A DNA stretch of 64,000 bases. Origin: Ornithodoros turicata (taxonomy: Eukaryota; Arthropoda; Arachnida; Ixodida; Argasidae). Within the stretch, counting starts at the first letter, position 1. The number at the start of each line of letters is the position of its first letter. The stretch spans positions 131,082,123-131,146,122 of the forward strand of contig NC_088202.1 in NCBI RefSeq assembly GCF_037126465.1, written 5' to 3'. This document shows, piece after piece, positions 56,425 to 64,000 of the stretch. A model generated the notes under the pieces. It saw only the letters and a list, made by a program, of their open reading frames with translations. It was not told where the DNA came from and did no database searches. A program made the translations under genes and the position numbers.

Positions 56425-57054
56425 TTTGAGTCCTTAGAACTACGCCTCCAGCACAACCGTCTCAAGTTTCGTTTCCTCATCGTTAATGGCGAGATCTACC
56501 TTGATATCTTGAGATATGTCTCACGAAGTGAAAACAGACCGGTCCGTCACGATGACATCCTAAATATCTCGCATAGTCGACGCTCTTCTTTCCTCAGATA
56601 TTACGTGATTGGAGTGGCTCTTCCTTTTGAAACCACCAATGCTTTGCATTCACTTGCTTCCTGTCCGCTCTTCAGACACAGGGCTAAGACCTGTCTTAGA
56701 ACTACTTTTACGCTAGGCTTACTTGTTATGTTATCGTCACGAAGTTGTTTATTTGGTGACCATTTGTTTAGTGCCTACTATAGCGCCTTCATATGTTTCT
56801 ATGCAATCTTACCCGTACCTTATACGACCGCCAACAGGTGGTCAGAAGTACTGACTAAAGAGGCCACTGGCATAGAGAAAGATCAACTTGCATACTGCGA
56901 GTTCGAAAACACAAGGACCGATGAAATAAACACGGACACGCACTCGGCTTCCAGCAAAATTTTACTGTGCACACACTTGTTTCTATACACTCGTGTGTCC
57001 AGGAACCTCAAGGTGTCCCTTATCTTCAAGGTGTCCCTCAAGGTGTCCGTATAG
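56425..57054. other. No gene recognised; short direct repeats at the end
   Basis: A 181-codon frame (56509-57054) shows no motif. Its end is made of three copies of CAAGGTGTCC (57011-57048), which argues against a real C-terminus. Confidence 0.4.
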
Positions 57055-57313
57055 CTGTGTTGTAGCTGCCTAGACGATTAGTGAGGGCTGCCTACAAGAT
57101 CATCGAAGGTTGCCTTTAGTTTGCTAGCTGTATTGTAGCTGCCTACAAGATTATTGGGGGCTGCCTACTTTTGCTAGATGTACCAGCTGCCTGCATGATT
57201 TTTCGGGGCTGCCTGCGTGGTTTGCTAGCTGTATTGTAGATGCCTAGACGATTATTGAGGGCTGCGTAGTTTAAAACTATCGTCAATCGTCTAGGCAGCT
57301 ACAATACAGCTAG
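57055..57313. repeat. Imperfect tandem repeats ending in a hairpin
   Basis: Four units of about 50-75 bases built on TGTAGCTGCCTAGACGATTA, GGGCTGCCTAC and TTTGCTAGCTGTATTG. The last unit (57225-57313) folds back: CTAGCTGTATTGTAGATGCC pairs with GGCAGCTACAATACAGCTAG. It ends 17 bases before the 57.3-kb element. Confidence 0.8.
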
Positions 57314-57330
57314 GGATACGTTGCCCCTAT

Positions 57331-58479
57331 CCCAAGCAGCACCCCGACGTCGGACCGACATCGGCCCGATGTGCTCCTGCCGACACCCCCGATATCGGCC
57401 CAACATACACTTTGCAACACCGCCCAGAGTTGGGCCGATGTCGGGTGAGGATATTGGCCCGATAACATTTGGACATACTGCCGATGACATTTCGACATGC
57501 TACCGATTTGTGACCGATGTTGCGCCAACATAATTTTGTATTTGTACTCGTGTGTTGGCAATTGTAACTACAAAACCAACGTTAGACTGGTTATTTGTGA
57601 GGAAACAACGGTTTATTTCTGCCATTGTTTCACACACGTTTCATTCTCTGGTGGTTTCCTTTGTTCCTTGTATTTCCCATATGGCGGGCAATGAGCGGGG
57701 CGTTTCAAAAAGCAAGCCGAAAAAAAGTTTAAATGCCCCTAGGACCACTTAAGTACAAGAAGCTTTCAAAAGGTACCGGCATTCCTCTCGAAGCGAAAAC
57801 AGATACTATATATTTCATGTCTTACGAGCTTCCACAAATTCGAGAGCCCTGCTCGTCTCGGAATCAAAATGGTGGAGGTGACGTGTCTTAGTTTAATTAA
57901 CAAGGCTCAAGTGAGGAATTGCTTCGAATATTAACTCGACATCGACGTAACGAATGCGTTTCCTACTTGCTTTTGGCGCGGGACACAAGTCGATGAAAAG
58001 CCAGTGTCAGCGTCATGTCGTTGGCTTCAGTCAACATCGAGCCGACATTGCCAACTTCAGTGGGATGTTGGTCGCAAGTTGGCAATGTCGGCGTCATGCC
58101 TCTGGTTTCTATGATCATCAAGCCGACATTGTCAATCTCTGTGGGATGTCAATCGTAAGTTGACATTGTCAGCGTCATCTCGCTGGTGTCGGTCAACATC
58201 AAGCCGACATTGCCAACTTCCAAGTGATGTCGGTCGCAAGTTGGCATTGTCGGCTACATGTTGCTTATTTCGATCAACACTGTGCCGACATTGCCAACTT
58301 CAGCGTGACATCGGTCGCAAGTTGGCAGTGTCGGCTAGATGTCACGTTTTCCCATCAACGTCGAGCCGACATTGCCAACTTCTGTCGTACATCGGTCACA
58401 AGTTGGCAGTCTTGGGGATATGTGGGGCCGACATGCCCAACTTCCTGCAGATATCGCCCCGTGTCGTGTGCTGCCTGGG
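57331..58479. mobile_element. 1,149-bp element with CCC-AAGCAGCAC termini
   Basis: Left end CCCAAGCAGCACCCCGACGT, right end (reverse complement) CCCAGGCAGCACACGACACG, flanked by AT (57329-57330, 58480-58481). The left 200 bases consist of TCGGCCCGATGT-like self-complementary words; the right part holds an 81-bp hairpin array. Reading frames inside the array are by-products of a repeat length divisible by three. No transposase seen. Confidence 0.78.
58036..58445. repeat. Tandem array, 81-bp period, hairpin in most units
   Basis: The word GCCGACATTG (with small variants) starts at 58041, 58122, 58203, 58284 and 58365, exactly 81 bases apart each time. Each unit pairs GCCGACATTGCCAACTT with a downstream AAGTTGGCAATGTCGGC-like arm, perfect over 17 bp in the first unit. 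An earlier degenerate half unit lies at 57990-58020. Confidence 0.9.
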
Positions 58480-58481
58480 AT

Positions 58482-60799
58482 AGGGCTCATGCCCCCGTTC
58501 TGATCTGGCTGGCACAAATCGCGGACCGTTGTTCTATACCAGTCAGTTTCTATACAGTTTCTTTAAGAAAAAGGGTTTGATCATAGAGAGAGTGAGCTAC
58601 AGAAGAGAAAAATGGAGATCATAATGACAGTTTGTGTACGTAGTTGCACTGAATTTGTACATACGAATCCACGTAGCTTGGATACGCCTTAATGCGACGC
58701 TCCGTAGCATCGCGAACTGCGTCGTTCTTTTTTCATGACCATGAGCGCACACACACACACAAATAGAGATACGATGATGAGATGGGGCTGATGCCGGCCA
58801 TGAGCAATTTCTGCAGATGGATCTACGTAGCTGCGTCCATGCCATAGTACTGCAGCAACTGCATGAACGTGAAGAACGCTGTTTCGAAAACTATAAGCTC
58901 TTTGATCCACCGGCTCTGTTCGAGAGTTTGCGTACGTGGGCTCTGCAATGTGGAGCGCGATATGGATGCATCGCGAACTGTGTTCGTGGATATGAAATCT
59001 CCTGTACAAACAAACAATGCGTTCTTGTTTTCCTGCATGGCGCGGATTGCGTATCACACGAGAATATTTCGAAGGTGATAATAGGGAGTTTTAGGAAATC
59101 GTAAGCGTATCAATCAGATATGTCAACCAGATATCATGATAGGATGGATAGCAGCAAGAAGACAATGACATAGGTAGACGAAGACAGGACAACTGCTTGT
59201 CTTCTTGCTGCTATTCGCCATCACGAACCTATATCACCTACCCAGAGTTGTTCCTATTTTTGAAATCAGATATCAGAAACGTGATGTCACCCACACTAAA
59301 GAAATCATGTTTTAAATTATCATGTTTTCGGAAACATTATAGTGAAAGTTCTGCGTTTTCTTAAAATTCGCGAATACTAAAATAATGTTATATTCGTGTA
59401 TATAGGTACGTCGGCAGTACTAGGCATGCTCTTCTTTTAACTACGTGTCGCCACGCGAGAAATGTGTATTTTGCACGTCGGTTTATATCCAGGAAGAACA
59501 CAATAGACAGATAATATACAGGACGAGGTCCTGTAGTTTAGAAATTAGTGCTGTGACCTCAAATTGTTGCCAAAAATGAGCGAGTCAACTTTTGAAAAAG
59601 GCAACAGAAAACAAACAATAAAGAAATACATAAGCATATAAATAATTTTACACATGTATGTACAAAGAGTTTATTACTTACACGTGATCACTGAAGCGTA
59701 AGTGACTTTGTGTGTAAATCTTTGCGTGTGCAGACGTGAAAGTTCCTACGCGTCTTTATATTTACGCGCCTTTTCCCTGTATCTCGTGCAGATTCAACGG
59801 TCAATTTGCTGATCGTAAGCACTGGTCGCTAAGCTGCTTGCTCTAGCGAAGCAATATTTTCGCTGATCATAAAAGTAGGCTGCAATCGAGCTGGTGATAA
59901 TATGAAGATGATGACATACACAGGGACGAACGAGAAGTAACAGGAACCAAGTCTCATATTTGAGACTTGGTTCACAACCAACCAGCTCGCAGAGGAGCGC
60001 TTGTGCAGGTGCATTACGGCTAAACATTTAGCCTGCACTTTCATGCGCAACGCGGCATAGCTGACCTCCATGGGAGGACAAGCGTGACACGGGGAATGTA
60101 GCGGAAATGGAAGGAAGATGTCACAACGTGAAGATTGCTCCATTAGTGCACCTATATGAACTGGCATACTTGTATTACTCCCCCCACCTTACCCGCTCTA
60201 TACCTAGCCCCCTGACGAATGTACAAATATAGCCATTATAGACTACCAACCGTACTTCAATCTTATCTACATAGCACATATTTCTTTATGATGCAATCCA
60301 GTACGCAGGCGATTGAATTAGGTGAGCTACGTATCGCATAAAGTGGCACGAGTGCACAGCATAGCTTATCGATCTATTTCTGTACACGTGCATTCCGAAG
60401 GAGCCGCTCTGATTGGCTCGTCCGGGAATGAGATGGCAGTATGGAATAACGTATCAGTCATTACGTCCTCTTACATGCACAATTTGTTAGCTTCCCCTCG
60501 GGCGCTTATCCGGGACACGGAAACATGTATCTCTCATGTAGAGTCCAGACACTGAGCGTGCTTGGAATTCGGTATCGAGGTGTGCTATATCAGGAGGGGA
60601 TCTGCTCAGAATCCGCGTCCTCTAAGTAAATTGCGCCGTATCCGCGAGAAACACACCGTAATAAATTGCTGTTGCGAGATAGCAGCGCAGAAGAGAAGGA
60701 TGTCACTTGGTCTTCGTGTCTCGTGTTACGCGAGAAAGAGATTGCACGCGAGCTCGCTTCGTCATGTGGTTGCAAAGCTCACCTGTGGGTCGTGCTTTG
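58482..60799. other. No gene recognised apart from a dispersed repeat
   Basis: AGCAGCAAGAAGACAATG and TTGTCTTCTTGCTGCT form a short hairpin at 59152-59212. (CA)n at 58750-58761. Nothing else supported. Confidence 0.35.
59262..59370. repeat. Dispersed repeat, second copy
   Basis: Collinear with 16915-17020. Confidence 0.6.
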
Positions 60800-61052
60800 G
60801 CGTCACCTTCGTGGGTCAGTGGTCAATGTGCTGGCCATGTCACGTCGAGACTGGGAGGTACTCGGGTTCAAATCCCGGTGCCGGCTGTGCTGGCTGGGTT
60901 TTTTCCTGGGGTTTTCCTCGGCCGCTTTCAGACATGCGTCGGCACAGTTCCCTTAGAAGTCGACCCAGGACGCACATTCGACCTATCGTGACGTTGCCCA
61001 CTTCTGTGAGGTCGACAACGGCGAACCGTTCACCACCACCACCACCGCCACC
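60800..61052 (+). mobile_element. tRNA-derived SINE
   Basis: A-box-like GTGGGTCAGTGGTCAATG, B box GGTTCAAATCC, the shared CCGGCTGTGCTGGCTGGG body, AAGTCGACCCAGGACGC, then GTGACGTTGCCCACTTC, GACAACGGCGAACC and (CAC)n. Confidence 0.82.
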
Positions 61053-61914
61053 TGAAGCTCAATCGGTGCTCGACCCGCAACCAATAAAACCAACCAGAAT
61101 AAAAGTCGTACTTCCGTGAGTTGTATCTCGGGGAACGGGGACTGTGACTAATGTGAATTTTCGTCAATAACACTGACGTGGTATATTCATGGTGTGGTGG
61201 TTTCGCAGAGAACGCGGTACCCAACTGTTGCGTGAACCAATACCACTCACACCAATGGAGTTCAATGTATGCTTATTTCTATAGGTAGAACGTATTTCCA
61301 GGTAATGAAGCAGAACGAATACTAAAAGAGAACTCTATAGCGGTGCTCGACCCGCAGCCACTTCCGGTTTGTGTCAATAGCAAACAGGAATGTGCTCGAT
61401 CCGCAACCAATCTGCACAGTCGAGTCTATTCTGAACAGCCACTCCGAATTTAATTTTCAAACCAATTTAAAAATATGTTCTATATGTAAAACTTCTCACG
61501 GTGATGCCAGGAGAGTGAGACTTTTTTTTTTTTGTTTCTTCATGCAGGCTTCTTCCGTAATTTCAACAAAAGCGCTTGACAACTGTTGAAGGAGTCTGTA
61601 TATGGCGTTAGCTACTTCCTCTTTGTAGTTGATCACTATGGGGTCTGTGTGGGAACTCTCATTCCTACTTGGACGGGGGCCGTACCTACATTTTAGGAGA
61701 AAACCTTCGATAAAGGTTGCATTATTACCTTGGTGCATAAAGTACTTCTATGTATGGCAGTTGTTCGCATATTCTATTCTCTTTTCCTTTGAGCTGACCA
61801 AGGCGTCTGTAGTTCGAAGGAAAGCTCACGGGGCGGGAGCTGCGGATATTTATATCCGCTGCTGCTGACCTGAGGCTTTTCCTTGGAGCTACACTCACTA
61901 GATCGCCGGATGTC
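61053..61914. other. No gene recognised
   Basis: CGGTGCTCGACCCGCA occurs at 61064 and 61342, with a related form at 61392 (GTGCTCGATCCGCAACCA): a short direct repeat. No coding support. Confidence 0.4.
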
Positions 61915-61917
61915 TCA

Positions 61918-62403
61918 AGGGCTAAACGCATGGAGCGTTTTCCCGACGTTTTCAGGACGCGCGCGCGCTCGGCGTGCGTGTGACCTCGTAAAAACCAGTT
62001 TTTCAACGCGCGCGGAGGGCGTACGCCGGAATCTGTCGACTACAGATTCGCGCGCGTCTGGGCGCGTTTTTCGAGAAGTAGACAGAGCCATGGCCGTCGT
62101 GCGGCAGACAAGGTGGCGTATGAGCACCTCGCATAAATTTTGGGGGCATTATCCATCACACTAAATTTACGTGAACATTTTAATGGTATCTAGAATGAAG
62201 GAACGCAGGAACCACAGGAAAGACACGTTCTAACAGATAATTTTGGTCGACGATTATAGCAACAGTGGCGCGCGTCACTCGCTCCGTACGCGTCCCATGC
62301 GTTTCGGGTGGTCGCCTCGCTGGCGTTTCTTGGCCGCGTGTGCAAGGCCATGGCGTACGCGCGACGTTTTGACGCTGAGAAAACGTCCGATGCGTTTCGC
62401 CCT
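61918..62403. mobile_element. CpG-rich MITE (AGGGCKAAACGCAT), 486 bp
   Basis: Left AGGGCTAAACGCATGGAGCG, right (reverse complement) AGGGCGAAACGCATCGGACG, then GTTTT and CGCGCG-rich arms. TCA duplicated at 61915-61917 and 62404-62406. Confidence 0.75.
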
Positions 62404-62789
62404 TCACTGTTTGCTAAAACGTCTGTACCACGCTCCCTACAGAAGCAAGATTTCATAAAAAGGTGCGACCAGCCGCGGTAATAAGCTTCCAAATTTTCTT
62501 TCTTTCTTCCTTCTTTTTATTATTATTATTTTTTCAGGATACTCTTGTCGCCTAGAGCGAACTCTAACGAAATATGATCAGTTTGACTCTTCAGTCTCAC
62601 CATGAGACTCACTGCGGATTCGAATTTTGTGTCCCTCGAGGATGCGTGACTTGTGCCTCCTGCGCTGATGCCATACCACACACAGAAAAAAGAACTGCTC
62701 GTATTTCACCGGCCTGTTCTCGCATTATTTGTTGATTCTGTCTTGATTTTATTTTCGTGTTGCATTCTTTTTTCGGCTTTCCAATGCAG

Positions 62790-62993
62790 GATTTTAGAAA
62801 GTGTCCTCCTAAAAAGAAATGGAATGACTTTGTTCCCTACATTTGCCATCCTCCAGTTGCGTCATACGCAGAATATTCGTCTACCTTCACAGCTCTCTGA
62901 CAAAGAAATTGACGTCGAACCCCTGAACCAAGTCCTGCTCGATACTGTGAAACTTTTGGAGGAGTGCAAAGATGGTAGAGGCATCGAAGATAG
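62790..62993 (+). CDS. Candidate internal coding exon, unknown protein
   Basis: Not recognised. A pyrimidine-rich tract (TTCTTTTTTCGGCTTTCC) and AATGCAG precede it; AG/GTAAGG follows. The 204-nt segment is open in one frame: ILESVLLKRNGMTLFPTFAI, QLRHTQNIRLPSQLSDKEID and VEPLNQVLLDTVKLLEECKD. The acidic, leucine-spaced end could be helical. The length keeps the reading frame if the exon is skipped. It lies between a MITE and a foldback element, so partner exons must be outside this window or unrecognised. It could also be chance: only about 68 residues are at stake and no family is known to me. Confidence 0.35.
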
Positions 62994-63106
62994 GTAAGGG
63001 AGGAAAGCGAGGATACGGTACGTCTTGAAGTTGACAAATGAAATTTTAAGATACGAAGGCAGAAAAAATAGGCGATGTCAAGTTGCCGGTGGTGAGTAAA
63101 TCAAAG

Positions 63107-63314
63107 AGTGATATTAAACGGAGGAACAACTTATTTATTTACACATGGTAAACAAGACTTTCGTGCATGAGAATGCCAGAACTCCCCCTTCAACTGTATA
63201 TATGTGCCTGTACCATGTTTATATTTTTGTAACCTGAAGAAGTGCAGTCTCGTGCACGAAAGTCTTGTTTACCATGTGTAAATAAATAAGTTGTTCCTAC
63301 CGTTTAATATCACT
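63107..63314. repeat. Foldback element with ~61-bp arms and hammerhead-like core
   Basis: AGTGATATTAAACG (63107-63120) through CTTTCGTGCA (63167) is the inverse of 63253-63314 with almost no mismatch. The loop holds CCTGAAGAAGTGCAGTCTCG and TGCACGAAAG, a hammerhead-like core. Confidence 0.8.
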
Positions 63315-63411
63315 CAAGTGAAATTTTAGTTGATCGTACACACTCTACGAAAACGATATACGACAAAGGAAGCTACCAAATCAAAGATCTGCCGAGTGAT
63401 TTCAGTCACTT

Positions 63412-63564
63412 CCCATGCAGCACAATGTAATGAAAGTCGAGTGCAATAGGGGTGGACGGGTAGGTGGACGACCTTGAAGAAGCTCGTGCAACTAAAGAAC
63501 ACTGATAAGACACATACCACCCACCCCTATTGCATTCCACTTTCAGTACATTGTGCTGCTTGCG
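63412..63564. mobile_element. MITE with CCC-ATGCAGCAC termini (153 bp)
   Basis: Left end CCCATGCAGCACAATGTAAT, right end (reverse complement) CGCAAGCAGCACAATGTACT, with TT on both sides (63410-63411, 63565-63566). Same length as the 20.7-kb copy, with its internal segment in the opposite orientation. Confidence 0.82.
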
Positions 63565-63566
63565 TT

Positions 63567-64000
63567 CAAAGGAATGTGGCGATGGGCCTGTGACGTTTTC
63601 GGCACGTCACGTTTAGACCGTTTACCGGCATCCACTTCCGAATCTACTAAAACTCGCCAAAAACTCCAGTCTGAGATGATGATCCATGTTAAAACATTCG
63701 GGCATGTTTCTCAGCTAACAACGGCGCGCAGACCGGCACCCGTGTAAGTGCTCCCACGTGGGTTTTCGCTCTCGTTTCTCCTCTAAACAGCTTTATTCCT
63801 ACCGCATGACGATTGTGGTACATCATCGATTCTCCGAGGTCGCCCGGGAGTAACGGCGACCGCGGTGTCATTTGAGAGACGCGCCTCCGAGTCGACGACG
63901 ATCGTGTCAGGGCCAATCGAACGGTCGCAAATAGACACACGTGGCGGTCGAACTTTCCTAAAGCGTTCTCCACGAGAACACATATTTTTCCGTGTATGGA
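63567..64000. other. No gene recognised
   Basis: GC-richer edge of the window with overlapping short frames on both strands and no motif. A gene could begin beyond the edge. Confidence 0.3.

Noticed and set aside
56509..57054. 181-codon plus-strand ORF
   Set aside because: No domain; the C-terminus is encoded by short direct repeats (CAAGGTGTCC) and there is no homology I recognise.
58036..58445. CRISPR-like regular repeat
   Set aside because: The repeats are contiguous 81-bp tandem units with no unique spacers, lie in an animal transposon, and have no cas genes nearby.
58160..58580. Repeat protein genes of 107 and 118 codons
   Set aside because: Several frames stay open only because the repeat length is divisible by three. 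There is no start context, domain or codon preference, and the frames overlap on the same strand.

Overview
This is a TE-saturated stretch of an animal nuclear genome, most probably from a tick (Ixodida) or a close chelicerate relative. The assignment rests on tRNA-derived SINEs and a Ruka-like SINE (Ruka is a SINE described from ticks), many decayed non-LTR retrotransposons and DNA transposons, and an intronless, membrane-anchored M13 (neprilysin-family) open reading frame, a gene type that is greatly expanded in ticks. Nothing suggests a bacterial, organellar or viral source. I could not decide the genus.

Only one convincing intact protein gene is visible: the M13-family ORF at 11,471-13,546 (+), 691 codons, with a candidate TATA/Inr promoter just upstream. 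It keeps the family's N-terminal anchor and cysteine framework, but every zinc-binding and catalytic residue I can align is replaced, so it looks like a maintained pseudo-peptidase. Weaker gene signals are a splice-site-bounded exon candidate at 62,790-62,993 (+), a 50-nt exon candidate at 22,405-22,454 (+) and an orphan 208-codon ORF at 17,757-18,383 (-).

Layout. 0-11 kb: SINEs, a CCC-AAGCAGCAC miniature element (1.25 kb), a 666-bp TIR element (2.5-3.2 kb), a Ruka-like SINE (6 kb), and otherwise unassigned DNA. 11-13.6 kb: the M13 gene. 13.8-18 kb: a mariner-type MITE, a broken hAT-like transposase gene (-), and a long-TIR Tc1-type element. 19-22 kb: two different LINE remnants (-), one split by a MITE and one by a SINE with a 12-bp target duplication. 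24.2-26.5 kb: a palindromic MITE split by a PIF/Harbinger-like element. 27.4-29.6 kb: a GC-rich MITE and two LINE tails (+). 29.6-33 kb: sister 216-bp MITEs followed by a triple-nested transposon. 33-42.4 kb: LINE tails, an 8-bp-TSD hAT MITE and a dead mariner (-). 44.5-48 kb: a TIR element, microsatellites and a second Harbinger-like MITE. 49.6-52.1 kb: a small CCC-AAGCAGTAC MITE, a LINE RNase H tail (-) and two adjacent MITEs. 53-58.5 kb: TIR elements, a hAT-like element, and a 1,149-bp element that carries five perfectly spaced 81-bp hairpin repeats. 60-64 kb: a SINE, a CpG-rich MITE, the exon candidate, a foldback element with a hammerhead-like core, and a last CCC-AAGCAGCAC MITE.

The most informative signals are the nested insertions with exact target-site duplications, which allow relative dating and precise element ends, and a MITE family that shares CCCAAGCAGYAC termini and 2-bp duplications across five copies of very different internal content. 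All family assignments come from reading motifs by eye; no database search was run.
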